Below are positions 45,051-54,820 of a stretch of DNA of 64,000 nt, in pieces (the stretch's first letter is position 1; each line of letters begins with the position of its first letter). The notes under the pieces were generated by a model that was not told the DNA's origin, searched no databases, and was given only the letters and a program-made list of their open reading frames with translations. Both the position numbers and the translations under genes were made by a program. Origin of the DNA: Winogradskyella vidalii (GTDB lineage Bacteria; Bacteroidota; Bacteroidia; Flavobacteriales; Flavobacteriaceae); contig NZ_JABFDG010000001.1 of assembly GCF_013403955.1 (NCBI RefSeq), forward strand, positions 682,001 through 746,000. Direction: 5' to 3'.

Positions 45051-47603
45051 ATGTCAAAAAATCTCGTTATCGTTGAGTCACCTGCAAAGGCTAAAACTAT
45101 TGAAAAGTTTTTAGGAAAAGGTTATAAAGTAGAGTCCAGTTTTGGGCACATAGCTGATTTGCCCTCCAAAGAATTGGGAGTCGATGTAGAAGGTGACTTT
45201 AAGCCTAAGTATCAGGTCTCTAAAGATAAAAAAGATGTCGTAAAAAAACTTAAAGATTTAGCAAAGAAAGCAGATATTGTATGGCTAGCGAGTGATGAGG
45301 ATCGTGAAGGAGAAGCTATTGCGTGGCATTTAGCAGAGACGTTAAAACTAGATAAAGATAAAACGAAACGTATTGTTTTTCATGAGATTACAAAATCAGC
45401 GATAAACAAGGCTATTGAAAACCCTAGAAGCATTGATTATAATTTGGTAGATGCGCAACAGGCAAGACGTGTATTAGATCGTATTGTTGGTTATGAGTTA
45501 TCACCTGTTTTATGGCGAAAAGTAAAAGGCGGCTTGTCTGCAGGAAGGGTTCAGTCTGTTTCTGTACGTTTAATTGTAGAACGCGAACGCGATGTGCAAG
45601 CTTTTAAAGCTAAAGCCTCATATAGAGTTGATGCCGAATTTACTAATGAGAAAGGAAATTCATTTAAAGCAAAACTGCCAAAGAATTTTGGTTCTGAAAA
45701 AGAAGCTTTAGCATTCTTAAAAGCAAATATTAATGCTTCTTATGAGGTTGCTGACCTACAAAAGAAACCAGCAAAAAAATCACCTGCGGCACCATTTACA
45801 ACGTCTACACTTCAGCAAGAAGCTTCGCGTAAATTAGGGTATTCAGTAAGTAGAACCATGAGTAATGCACAGCGTTTATATGAAGCGGGTCTTATAACTT
45901 ACATGAGAACAGATAGTGTTAACTTATCTGACGAAGCCAAAAAAGGGGCGGAGAATGAAATTATTTCGGCTTACGGTTCAGAATACAGTAATCCAAGAAA
46001 TTATAAAGGAAAATCTAAAGGGGCACAAGAGGCTCACGAAGCTATTCGTCCAACAGATTTTGCAAACCATACCGTTAATGTCGAGCGCGATCAAGCAAGA
46101 TTATACGATTTAATTTGGAAACGTTCAATTGCATCTCAAATGAGTGATGCAAAATTAGAACGCACCAATCTTAAAATTCAAATTAACGCCAGCACTAAAA
46201 TAAGTGAACAATTTACAGCTAATGGTGAAATCATCACTTTTGAAGGCTTTTTAAAAGTTTACTTAGAAGGTACTGATGATGAAGATATAGAACATGAAGG
46301 TATTTTACCAGATTTAAAAGTAGGTGAAGCACTTCAGAATAAATACATCACAGCTACAGAACGTTTTACTAGGCCGCCTTCAAGATTTACAGAAGCATCT
46401 TTAGTAAAGCAATTAGAGGAGTTAGGTATTGGCCGTCCATCTACTTATGCACCAACAATTTCTACGATTCAGAATAGAAACTATGTAGAAAAAGGAACGC
46501 ATGAAGGTGATGAAAGACAATACAAACAACTGGTTTTTGAAAACCAAAAGATAAACGAAAATACGCTTTCAGAGCAAACAGGTTCTAATAAAGGAAAATT
46601 AGTGCCTACTGATATCGGCATGATTGTAACTGATTTTTTGGTCAATCATTTTGAAAGCATTTTAGATTACAACTTTACAGCTAAAGTAGAGGATAAGTTT
46701 GATGATATCGCAGAAGGCAAAGAAAACTGGCGAGAAATGATGAAGGATTTCTACAAAGGTTTTCATCCACATGTCAAAGACGTGCAAGAAAATGCAGAAC
46801 GCGAATCGGGTGAACGCATCTTAGGGACTGATCCAAAAACAGGGCGAACAGTTTTAGTACGACTTGGTAAATTTGGACCATTAGTTCAATTAGGTAAACC
46901 TGATGATGATGAAGACCCCCAGTATGCAAGTTTATCACCAGATCAACAATTAGGGTCTATAACTTTTGAAGAAGCTATGGATTTATTTAAGCTTCCAAAA
47001 GCCTTAGGGCATTATAAGGACGAAGAAGTCGTAGTTAATAACGGACGATTTGGACCTTATGTTAAATTCGGTAAAAAATTCGTTTCATTGCCTAAAGGTG
47101 TTGATCCATTAAGCGTTGAGTATGATGAAGCGTTAATTTATATCAAGGAGAAAGAATTAGCAGATGCTCCTATATATATGTATAAGGATTTGGAGGTCAC
47201 CAAAGGAAAAGGACGTTTTGGGCCATTTATAAAATGGAACAATATGTTTATCAATGTTAATAAAAAATATGACTGGGATAATTTATCCGAGGAAGACATT
47301 GTAACTTTGATTGAAGAGAAAATTCAAAAAGAAATTGATAAGGTTATCCATAATTGGGAAGAAGAAGGTATTCGCGTAGAAAAGGCAAGATGGGGAAGGC
47401 ATAATATTATTAAGGGTAAACAAAAACTAGAATTAGCTAAAACAGTTGATGTTAGTAAAATGACCTTAGAAAAGGCACAAGCTTTACTCGAAAAAAATGC
47501 GCCTAAAAAGAAGGCGACTAAAAAGCGTGCCACAAAGAAGAAGGCTACTACGACTAAGAAAAAAACGACTGCTAAAAAGATAACAACGACAAAAAAGAAG
47601 TAA
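45051..47603 (+). CDS. topA: DNA topoisomerase I
   Basis: 850 residues. Relaxes negatively supercoiled DNA by a single-strand break. Toprim residues are in VIVESPAKAKTIEKFLG and the acidic DEDREGEAIA; the active tyrosine is in GLITYMRTDSVNLS near residue 286. After the core, the C-terminal part has several repeats with a GRFGPYVKFGKK pattern instead of zinc ribbons, and ends in a Lys/Thr/Ala tail (about 825-850). The whole protein has no cysteine, so no zinc is used. It is followed 6 bases later by the arginase-like gene and probably transcribed with it. Confidence 0.97.
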   Translation: MSKNLVIVESPAKAKTIEKFLGKGYKVESSFGHIADLPSKELGVDVEGDFKPKYQVSKDKKDVVKKLKDLAKKADIVWLASDEDREGEAIAWHLAETLKLDKDKTKRIVFHEITKSAINKAIENPRSIDYNLVDAQQARRVLDRIVGYELSPVLWRKVKGGLSAGRVQSVSVRLIVERERDVQAFKAKASYRVDAEFTNEKGNSFKAKLPKNFGSEKEALAFLKANINASYEVADLQKKPAKKSPAAPFTTSTLQQEASRKLGYSVSRTMSNAQRLYEAGLITYMRTDSVNLSDEAKKGAENEIISAYGSEYSNPRNYKGKSKGAQEAHEAIRPTDFANHTVNVERDQARLYDLIWKRSIASQMSDAKLERTNLKIQINASTKISEQFTANGEIITFEGFLKVYLEGTDDEDIEHEGILPDLKVGEALQNKYITATERFTRPPSRFTEASLVKQLEELGIGRPSTYAPTISTIQNRNYVEKGTHEGDERQYKQLVFENQKINENTLSEQTGSNKGKLVPTDIGMIVTDFLVNHFESILDYNFTAKVEDKFDDIAEGKENWREMMKDFYKGFHPHVKDVQENAERESGERILGTDPKTGRTVLVRLGKFGPLVQLGKPDDDEDPQYASLSPDQQLGSITFEEAMDLFKLPKALGHYKDEEVVVNNGRFGPYVKFGKKFVSLPKGVDPLSVEYDEALIYIKEKELADAPIYMYKDLEVTKGKGRFGPFIKWNNMFINVNKKYDWDNLSEEDIVTLIEEKIQKEIDKVIHNWEEEGIRVEKARWGRHNIIKGKQKLELAKTVDVSKMTLEKAQALLEKNAPKKKATKKRATKKKATTTKKKTTAKKITTTKKK

Positions 47604-47609
47604 TTGTAT

Positions 47610-48776
47610 ATGAATTTTAACTTTCTTACGCCTGTATCAGATGCGGTTTTAGCTCACAATGAACTAACAGCGCAGCAAGCGCTAGGAAAAAAAATTAAGG
47701 TTCATTCTCGCCAAAACGGAATTCCAGACTTGGAAGATGTTCAAATGGCTATCATTGGCGTACAAGAGAACAGAAACGATATTAATTATATGGGCGCTAA
47801 AGTTAATTTCGATTCTATTCGAAAAACACTTTATACGCTATTCCCAGGGAATTGGTATTCAACAATTGCAGATTTAGGTGATATTGAGCCAGGTGAAACG
47901 GTAGAAGATACTTATTTTGCGATTCGTACCGCAATATCTGTTTTAGTAGAAAAAAAAATCATACCTATTATATTAGGCGGTAGTCAAGATTTAACTTATG
48001 CTAATTATCGTGCTTACGATGCGCTTATGCCCATGGTAAATGTGGTTAGTGTAGATACGAACTTTGATTTAGGAGATGCTAACCTTCCTATTAAGAACAA
48101 TAGTTATGTAGGAAAAGTGATTGTTGAAGAACCCTATAATTTGTTTAATTACACTACAATTGGCTATCAAACATATTTTAACTCTCAAGAAGAGATAGAC
48201 CTCATAGAAAAGTTGTACTTTGAGGCCTATCGTTTAGGATCAGTTTCGGGTGATGTTAGTAAAGTAGAACCATTAATGCGCGATGCACATATTGTTTCTG
48301 TAGATTTAAAATCGGTTAGAGCAGCAGAAGTAAGTGACAATCAAAAATATTCGCCAAATGGTTTTTCAGGAAAAGAGATTTGTGCCATTAGTAGATACGC
48401 TGGCATAAGTAATAAAGTCTCCTCTTTTGGGATATATGAATATAATGGTTCAAAGAACGATAGCGCAACGTCTATGTTGGTGGCTCAAATGATATGGTAT
48501 TTTATAGAAGGGGTTAATTGTAGAATTAAAGACGATGACTTTAATAATGAAAACCACTACCAGAAGTATAATGTATTGGTTGAAGAGGATGAGCTAATTT
48601 TTTATAAAAGCTTAAAAACCGGACGTTGGTGGATTGAAATTCCCTTTTTGCCAAATGTTAATAATAAATTAAAAAAGCACACGTTATTACCATGCATGCA
48701 TCTCGATTATGTGCAAGCTACTCAAGGTGAAATACCGGAACGTTGGTATAAAGCCTACAGGAAGAATAGCTTCTAA
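47610..48776 (+). CDS. Arginase-fold protein with lost metal ligands
   Basis: 388 residues from the ATG at 47610. It aligns with the arginase/agmatinase/formimidoylglutamase family. Three motifs that normally hold two Mn ions are altered: GG-x-H reads GGSQ (Gln126), DxHxD reads DTNFD (Asp149, Asn151, Asp153), and SxDxD reads SVDLK (Asp232, Lys234). With these changes a working binuclear site is unlikely, so the common label formimidoylglutamase is probably wrong in function. It lies between topA (6 bases) and gldK (160 bases), a position I know as frequent in flavobacteria. Possible roles are scaffold or regulator. Confidence 0.88.
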   Translation: MNFNFLTPVSDAVLAHNELTAQQALGKKIKVHSRQNGIPDLEDVQMAIIGVQENRNDINYMGAKVNFDSIRKTLYTLFPGNWYSTIADLGDIEPGETVEDTYFAIRTAISVLVEKKIIPIILGGSQDLTYANYRAYDALMPMVNVVSVDTNFDLGDANLPIKNNSYVGKVIVEEPYNLFNYTTIGYQTYFNSQEEIDLIEKLYFEAYRLGSVSGDVSKVEPLMRDAHIVSVDLKSVRAAEVSDNQKYSPNGFSGKEICAISRYAGISNKVSSFGIYEYNGSKNDSATSMLVAQMIWYFIEGVNCRIKDDDFNNENHYQKYNVLVEEDELIFYKSLKTGRWWIEIPFLPNVNNKLKKHTLLPCMHLDYVQATQGEIPERWYKAYRKNSF

Positions 48777-48777
48777 A

Positions 48778-48825
48778 AAGCGTAGTTAGTCGAATTTTAA
48801 CACTTTTTTAATCGACGAAACGCTT
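48778..48825 (+). other. Imperfect hairpin between the arginase-like gene and gldK
   Basis: AAGCGT at 48778 pairs with ACGCTT ending at 48825, and GTCGA (48789-48793) with TCGAC (48812-48816). The two stems are separated by internal loops and the loop is AT-rich. It follows the upstream stop (48776) at once, so it may end that transcript. No T-run follows directly. Confidence 0.4.
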
Positions 48826-48936
48826 ATTTTAAGGATGAAATGCAAAAAAAATATAAAAAAAGTTGTTTATTCGGAAATATATAAATATGTTTACGACCTC
48901 AAAAAATAATAAGGACTAATTTAACCTAGAGTTACT

Positions 48937-50292
48937 ATGAATATTAAGAAGTTTATTTTACTAACCGCAGTACTAGTTATGGTAGCCAGTTGTAATTCTG
49001 GAGACCGAGGACAATTGGTAGGTGTTAAAGGTAAGCAATGGCATCCAGAAAAGCCCTATGGGATGACGTTAGTACCTGGCGGAGCTTTTATTATGGGAAA
49101 ATCAGATGATGATTTAGCTGGCGTGCAAGATGCACCAACAAAAACTGCAACAGTTAGTGCGTTCTATATGGACGAAACAGAAATCACAAATAGCGAGTAC
49201 CGCCAATTTGTGGAATGGGTAAGAGATTCTACGCTAAGATTAAAATTAGCAGAAATGGCTGACCTAGAAGGAAAAACTGCTGGAAGTGGAGATATTGGTG
49301 AATTTGCATATGTAGATTCAGATCCAAACAATCTTAACGCTTATGAAAGCTATATGGTGAATACCTATGGTAATGAGCAAAGAAAAATCAATCGTGATGT
49401 AGAGTTGTACTTCGACACTGACGACTATCCAGATGAGCTTTATGCTGAAGTTATGGACGGTATGTATTTGCCTCTAGAAGAGTCTTATAACGGTCAACGT
49501 ACATGGGATGTAAAGCAATTTAAATTCCAGTATACTTATATGGACATTCAAAAAGCCGCTAAAAACAGAGGATTAAAACGTTCTGAAGTTATAGTGCAAC
49601 AAGAAGTAGAAGTGTATCCAGATACAACTGCATGGATTAGAGATTTTGCTTATTCTTATAATGAGCCAATGCACAATGATTATTTTTGGCATGATGCATA
49701 TGGTGATTATCCTGTAGTTGGTATTTCTTGGAAACAAGCACAAGCGTTTTGTCAATGGCGTACATTATATCACAATGCTGATAGAAAGAAAAGAGGACAA
49801 CATGCAGTAAATAAATACAGATTACCATCTGAAGCAGAATGGGAGTATGCAGCCCGTGGCGGTTTGCAAGGTGCATCATACCCTTGGGGAGGTCCTTATA
49901 CTAAAAATGATAGAGGTTGTTTTATGGCTAACTTTAAGCCAATGCGAGGAGATTACGCTGCTGATCAAGCCTTATATACTGTAGAAGCAGATGCTTATGA
50001 CCCTAATGATTTCAACTTGTATAATATGGCAGGTAATGTTTCAGAATGGGTAAATAGTTCATACGATCCCTCATCTTATGAGTATGCTTCATCTATTAAT
50101 CCTAACGTAAATGATCCTAACAATACACGTAAAGTTGTAAGAGGGGGGTCTTGGAAAGATGTTGCTTATTTCTTACAAGTAAGTTCTAGAGACTATGAAT
50201 ATGCTGATTCTGCAAGAAGCTATATCGGTTTCAGAACAGTTCAAGATTACATGGGCACAGATGTTACAAGTCAAAATGCGGCAACAAACTAA
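48937..50292 (+). CDS. gldK: Gliding motility / type IX secretion lipoprotein GldK
   Basis: 451 residues. Lipobox at residue 20 (LVMVASC). The body is a formylglycine-generating-enzyme-like (FGE-sulfatase) fold with MTLVPGGAFIMGKSDDD, YRLPSEAEWEYAARGG and NMAGNVSEWVNSSYD. GldK forms a periplasmic ring with GldN around the type IX secretion trans-envelope complex, tied to the outer membrane. The fold is structural here; catalytic residues of true FGE enzymes are not expected. First of four collinear gld genes. Confidence 0.97.
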   Translation: MNIKKFILLTAVLVMVASCNSGDRGQLVGVKGKQWHPEKPYGMTLVPGGAFIMGKSDDDLAGVQDAPTKTATVSAFYMDETEITNSEYRQFVEWVRDSTLRLKLAEMADLEGKTAGSGDIGEFAYVDSDPNNLNAYESYMVNTYGNEQRKINRDVELYFDTDDYPDELYAEVMDGMYLPLEESYNGQRTWDVKQFKFQYTYMDIQKAAKNRGLKRSEVIVQQEVEVYPDTTAWIRDFAYSYNEPMHNDYFWHDAYGDYPVVGISWKQAQAFCQWRTLYHNADRKKRGQHAVNKYRLPSEAEWEYAARGGLQGASYPWGGPYTKNDRGCFMANFKPMRGDYAADQALYTVEADAYDPNDFNLYNMAGNVSEWVNSSYDPSSYEYASSINPNVNDPNNTRKVVRGGSWKDVAYFLQVSSRDYEYADSARSYIGFRTVQDYMGTDVTSQNAATN

Positions 50293-50374
50293 TTAACTTA
50301 ACTTAAACTAAATATTAATCCAAAATGAGTATTATTTAACCAAGCTCATTTGAAAATTCAAAAAAATTAAAATC

Positions 50375-51013
50375 ATGGCACAAAAGAAATTATCAACAAT
50401 GAATATGGTCTACGGACTTGGAGCTGCAATTGTAATCGTTGGAGCATTATTCAAAATCCAACACTGGCCTTATGGATCTGCTATCCTTACATTAGGAATG
50501 GTTGTTGAAGCACTTGTATTTACTATCTCTGCTTTTGAAAAACAAGGTGATGATCTTGATTGGTCATTAGTTTACCCTGAATTAGCAGGAGGTCAATCTA
50601 TAGGAGGAAAAAAAGCAAAACAAATAGCTGAACCTACAGAGGCAGATGGTCTTTTATCTAAAAAATTAGACAATTTATTAAAAGATGCTAAAATCGATGG
50701 TGAGCTTATGGCAAGTCTAGGAAACAGTATCAAAAACTTTGAGGGTGCGGCAAAAGGAATTTCTCCAACAGTAGATTCTATGGCAGCACAAAAGAAATAT
50801 AGCGAAGAAATGTCTTTAGCAGCAGCTCAAATGGAATCTTTAAATAGCTTATACAAAGTACAGGTAGAAAGTGCCAATCGTCAAGCAGCTATTAACGAAG
50901 AGGCTGTAGAAAATGCAACTAAATTAAAAGAGCAGATGCAATCTTTAGCTTCTAATTTATCATCTTTAAATGGTGTTTACGGAGGTATGTTAACTGCAAT
51001 GAACAAAAACTAA
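50375..51013 (+). CDS. gldL: Gliding motility / type IX motor protein GldL
   Basis: 212 residues, two N-terminal transmembrane helices (about 11-28 and 34-54), then a cytoplasmic coiled region. With GldM it makes the proton-driven motor that powers type IX secretion and gliding. The conserved membrane-embedded acidic residue in helix 2 is Glu45 (GMVVEALVFTISAFE); Lys27 and His30 sit in the short loop FKIQHWPYG. The C-terminus binds cytoplasmic partners. It starts 82 bases after gldK. Confidence 0.97.
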   Translation: MAQKKLSTMNMVYGLGAAIVIVGALFKIQHWPYGSAILTLGMVVEALVFTISAFEKQGDDLDWSLVYPELAGGQSIGGKKAKQIAEPTEADGLLSKKLDNLLKDAKIDGELMASLGNSIKNFEGAAKGISPTVDSMAAQKKYSEEMSLAAAQMESLNSLYKVQVESANRQAAINEEAVENATKLKEQMQSLASNLSSLNGVYGGMLTAMNKN

Positions 51014-51062
51014 TTAGTTTTTATAATCATATTAATTACTAATAATTAAAACTAATTAGAAA

Positions 51063-52634
51063 ATGGCAGGAGGAAAACAGTCCGCAAGACAAAAAATGAT
51101 TAACCTAATGTATTTGGTATTTATTGCAATGATTGCAATGACAATGTCAAAAGAAGTATTATCTGCATTTGGGTTAATGAATGCTAAGTTTGTACACGCA
51201 AATGAATTGGCAACGTCTTCTAACGCTGGGATTTTAAATCAATTACAATCACAAGCAGAAGAGAAACCAGAAAATTTTGGTGAAGCAAACGATAAAGCAA
51301 AAGAAATTAATAGAATTTCAGAACAATTCTTTAATTTTTTAGAAACCTTAAAACAACAAGATATTGTTGAAAAAGGTGGATACGAAAGAGATGAAAATGG
51401 TGTTTTACCTTATGAAGAAATGGATAAGGGAGATCACTTAAATGAATTATGGTTTACAGGAGATCGTTATACTAAAAGAGGTGATGAAATAGTTGCCGCT
51501 ATTGAAAAGTATAAATCTGATATTATTAGTGTGCTACCTGACGAGCCTAAATGGCAACCTGTAATTACAAATTTTGAAAAGCGATTTTCTTTAGAACCAA
51601 TTGTAGATACTGAAGGTGCTAAGAAACAATGGTTAGATTACCATTTTGCAGGTTTCCCATCAATTGCGTCTTATACTAAGATTACAGCTATGCAAAATGA
51701 TGTAAAATCTACTGAGACTAACATCTACAATGGTTTTCTTGGTAATTTAGTAAGTGATGCTACCTCTCTTAAAAATTATAAGGCTATTGTATTAGCTGAT
51801 AAGTCTGCATTCTTTGCAGGTGAGAAATTTCAAGGTCGTGTAGTTTTAGGAAAATATTCTAATGTTACACCAGATAAATTAACAGTACAGGGTCAAGAAA
51901 TTGACTTATCTAAAAATATCGATTCTACAGGAGCTGCGACACTTGATTTTAATGTTGGTAATGTTGGAGAGCACGAAGTAACAGGTAACTTTACGTTTCA
52001 AGAAGACGGAAAAACATTAGATATTCCAATTATTGGAAACTATGTTGTTGTACCAAGACCAAATTCTGCTACGATTTCTGCAGATAAGATGAACGTGGTT
52101 TATCGTGGTGTTGCTAACCCAATGACGATATCTTTTGCTGGTGTTCCTGATAATAAAGTAAACGCTTCAGGTGCTGGTCTTAAAAAATTAGGAGGAGGAA
52201 AGTATGTGATGAATCCTGGTACTGGTAGAGAAGTAACCATTAGTGTTAACGCTACTCTAGATGATGGATCTCCTGCAGGTGATAAAAAGACGTTTAGAAT
52301 TAAAGATATTCCAAAGCCAACAGGTACAATTGCTGGTCAAGATGGTATCGCAAAATTACCTAAGCGTAACTTAGAGATTGGAACAGTTGGTGCAAAATTA
52401 GATGATTTTGTTTTCGATTTACCAATCAATGTAACATCGTTCCAAGTTAAAGTTCCTGGTCAACCTACAGTAAATGTAGCAGGTACAAAAATGAATGCTC
52501 AAGCTAAGTCAGCAATAAGTAGAGCACGTGCTGGAGATGTCGTTACAATTTTTAATATTAAGGCTAAAATTCAAGGGAATTCTAGCTATAACTTAAAAGG
52601 TGTAGCACCGGTTTCAGTAGAGGTATCTAACTAA
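51063..52634 (+). CDS. gldM: Gliding motility / type IX motor protein GldM
   Basis: 523 residues. A single N-terminal transmembrane helix (KMINLMYLVFIAMIAMTMS) and a long periplasmic chain of four domains. GldM is the rotating shaft of the type IX motor, dimeric, in contact with the GldK-GldN ring. The N-terminal SARQKMINLMYLVFIAM motif is diagnostic. Length and charge pattern match other flavobacterial GldM proteins. It follows gldL by 49 bases. Confidence 0.97.
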   Translation: MAGGKQSARQKMINLMYLVFIAMIAMTMSKEVLSAFGLMNAKFVHANELATSSNAGILNQLQSQAEEKPENFGEANDKAKEINRISEQFFNFLETLKQQDIVEKGGYERDENGVLPYEEMDKGDHLNELWFTGDRYTKRGDEIVAAIEKYKSDIISVLPDEPKWQPVITNFEKRFSLEPIVDTEGAKKQWLDYHFAGFPSIASYTKITAMQNDVKSTETNIYNGFLGNLVSDATSLKNYKAIVLADKSAFFAGEKFQGRVVLGKYSNVTPDKLTVQGQEIDLSKNIDSTGAATLDFNVGNVGEHEVTGNFTFQEDGKTLDIPIIGNYVVVPRPNSATISADKMNVVYRGVANPMTISFAGVPDNKVNASGAGLKKLGGGKYVMNPGTGREVTISVNATLDDGSPAGDKKTFRIKDIPKPTGTIAGQDGIAKLPKRNLEIGTVGAKLDDFVFDLPINVTSFQVKVPGQPTVNVAGTKMNAQAKSAISRARAGDVVTIFNIKAKIQGNSSYNLKGVAPVSVEVSN

Positions 52635-52697
52635 TCTTTTAAAGATTAATGGTTATCAATAAATGAAAATCCCAAATTATAATAAACGAATAATAAG

Positions 52698-53609
52698 ATG
52701 AATTTAAAAAGCTTTTTATGTATAGGAATAGGCGTATTAGCCGCAAATACTATGTTTGCACAAGCTAATATCCTAAATGCTAAAATACCAGAAGAAATTG
52801 GTATGAAAACTGAAGCGCAGTTACTTCTAGATAACGATAAGCCTTTAGAATATGGATATGTTGGCGATAGAGATATCTTATTTTCAAAAATGACTTGGGA
52901 AAAGATTGTTCTAGATGAACGTGCTAACTTCCCATTATACTTCCCAATAGAAGATAATTTAGGAGACGATAGAAAATCATTATATATGGTGCTTATGCAA
53001 AATATTAATGATGGAATAATTCCAAAAGTATATGCAGACGCCTATTTTACGGAAGAACGTACTATGGAAGAATTAGCTCCTTCTTTAAGAAAAGAAGAGA
53101 TTATGGATGCTGGTATTGAATGGATGAACCAAGAAGGTGTTACAGATACCTCGCTTATTCCTGAAGAATACGTAATCCGTAGAGAAATTGGCCCAGCTGA
53201 TATTAACTCTTACTTAATTAAAGGTCTTTGGTATTTTGACAAACGTCAAGGTGAATTAAAGTATCGTATCTTAGGTATTGCACCAGCAGCACCAGATGTT
53301 AACTTTATTGACTCTGATGATGAAGCAAACAAAGAACCAATTGGTTTATTTTGGGTGTTTTTCCCAGAAATAAGAGATATTCTGCATGAGGCTAAGGCTT
53401 TTAATGATAAGAATAGTGCTGTACCATTATCTTTTGATCACTTATTAAACAGCAGACGCTTTAGTGGATATATCTACAAAGAAGAAAATGTATATGGTGA
53501 TAGAGAAGTAAAAGAGTATGTTGCTGAAAATGCATTAATGCAACTTTTAGAATCAGAACGTATCAAAGACAAAATTAGAAACTTTGAACAAGATATGTGG
53601 AGCTACTAA
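52698..53609 (+). CDS. gldN: Gliding motility / type IX secretion protein GldN
   Basis: 303 residues with a cleavable signal peptide (to about residue 21, MFAQA). The body (SKMTWEKIVLDERANFPLYF, SYLIKGLWYFDKRQGELKYR) matches GldN/PorN, the periplasmic ring partner of GldK. No paralog gldO is present after it. The gene ends at a strong terminator, closing the gldKLMN operon. Confidence 0.96.
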   Translation: MNLKSFLCIGIGVLAANTMFAQANILNAKIPEEIGMKTEAQLLLDNDKPLEYGYVGDRDILFSKMTWEKIVLDERANFPLYFPIEDNLGDDRKSLYMVLMQNINDGIIPKVYADAYFTEERTMEELAPSLRKEEIMDAGIEWMNQEGVTDTSLIPEEYVIRREIGPADINSYLIKGLWYFDKRQGELKYRILGIAPAAPDVNFIDSDDEANKEPIGLFWVFFPEIRDILHEAKAFNDKNSAVPLSFDHLLNSRRFSGYIYKEENVYGDREVKEYVAENALMQLLESERIKDKIRNFEQDMWSY

Positions 53610-53632
53610 TTAGCTTTATTATCTAATCATAT

Positions 53633-53659
53633 AAACGCCCACTTTTTAAGTGGGCGTTT
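53633..53659 (+). terminator. Terminator after gldKLMN
   Basis: AAACGCCCACTT and AAGTGGGCGTTT form a perfect 12-bp stem with a three-base loop followed by a T-run, 24 bases after the gldN stop. Confidence 0.85.
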
Positions 53660-53747
53660 TTTTATATCACCATTTTAATACGGCAAGTTTTTATATGAAA
53701 AACTAAAAATTGGATTCCTGTCTTCACTCTAATAACAATCATTTATT

Positions 53748-53755
53748 TACTTTTG
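53748..53755 (+). promoter_or_regulatory. Minus-7 box for the FAD oxidoreductase gene
   Basis: TACTTTTG fits TAnnTTTG and ends five bases before the ATG at 53761, so the transcript may have no leader. A longer frame beginning with TTG at 53710 would pass through this box and is rejected. Confidence 0.5.
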
Positions 53756-53760
53756 TTAGC

Positions 53761-54804
53761 ATGAAAGACGTAGATTATATAGTTGTAGGTTGTGGTTTAG
53801 CTAGTATTGCTTTTTGTGAGCAATTACGGGCTAATGACAAAACGTTTGTGGTATTTGATAATAACTCTCAAAAGTCATCAGTAGTTGCTGCAGGACTCTA
53901 TAATCCTGTCATCCTAAAACGTTTTTCAGCAGTTTGGAAAGCTAAGGAGCAGCTTGAACTGGCATTGCCTTTATATGCTAAAATTGAAAAAGAGTTAAAT
54001 ATAAAAATTGATCATCAACTTCAATTGTTAAGACGATTTGCCTCTGTAGAAGAACAGAATTTATGGTTTAATGCGATGGATAAGCCCAACATAGAACCTT
54101 ATCTTTCTACGCAGTTAGTTAAAAATTCTAATAGTCATATTAATGCTGATTTTGGTTTTGGAGAAGTGCTCAAAGCAGGTCGAATAGATACTGAACTTCT
54201 TATTACTAGTTATAAGGCCTTTTTAAAACAAAAGGACTATTTGTATGCAGTTGAATTTGAGTATGACCTTCTTCAACTAGAGGATAATTCAATACAATAC
54301 AAAGACGTAAAGGCGAAGCAGATTGTTTTTGCTGAAGGTTTTGGCGTTAAACAAAATCCGTATTTTAAATCTCTACCTATCAATGGTACCAAAGGCGAAG
54401 TATTAACCGTAAAGGCTCCCGATTTAAAAATTGATTACGCAATTAAAGCGGCTGTGTTTATAATTCCACTTCAAGATGATTTATATGTGGTTGGCTCTAC
54501 TTACAATTGGAAAGATAAAACCAAAGTGCCAACACCAGAAGGACGCGATGAAATACTTTCAAAATTGAAAATCTTCATTAATTGCGATGTCGAAGTTGTA
54601 GAACATGTTGCTGCTATTAGGCCAACAGTAAAAGACAGGCGTCCTGTTGTAGGTAAACACCCAAAGCATCAAAATATATATGTTCTAAATGGTTTGGGAT
54701 CAAGAGGTGTAATGATTGCTCCTTATGTGGCTAAACAACTCTTCATGCTCATTGAAACTGGTGAAGCTCTAAATTCTGAAATTGATCACAATAGATTTGC
54801 TTAA
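53761..54804 (+). CDS. FAD-dependent oxidoreductase (D-amino-acid-oxidase fold)
   Basis: 347 residues from ATG 53761. The N-terminal IVVGCGLASIAFCEQL is an FAD-binding dinucleotide motif, and the C-terminal YVLNGLGSRGVMIAP is the second typical contact. The arrangement fits the DAO superfamily (glycine oxidase, D-amino-acid or tRNA-modifying oxidases). The substrate is not identifiable: the middle region shows no family-specific signature I recognise. It is convergent with the DUF983 gene (16 bases between stops). Confidence 0.88.
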   Translation: MKDVDYIVVGCGLASIAFCEQLRANDKTFVVFDNNSQKSSVVAAGLYNPVILKRFSAVWKAKEQLELALPLYAKIEKELNIKIDHQLQLLRRFASVEEQNLWFNAMDKPNIEPYLSTQLVKNSNSHINADFGFGEVLKAGRIDTELLITSYKAFLKQKDYLYAVEFEYDLLQLEDNSIQYKDVKAKQIVFAEGFGVKQNPYFKSLPINGTKGEVLTVKAPDLKIDYAIKAAVFIIPLQDDLYVVGSTYNWKDKTKVPTPEGRDEILSKLKIFINCDVEVVEHVAAIRPTVKDRRPVVGKHPKHQNIYVLNGLGSRGVMIAPYVAKQLFMLIETGEALNSEIDHNRFA

Positions 54805-54820
54805 AGCTTTAGAGTAAAAA

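Noticed and set aside
47510..47600. Possible tandem repeat in the topA 3' end
   Set aside because: It is the low-complexity Lys/Thr/Ala tail of topA with imperfect AAG/ACT codons, not a true tandem repeat array.
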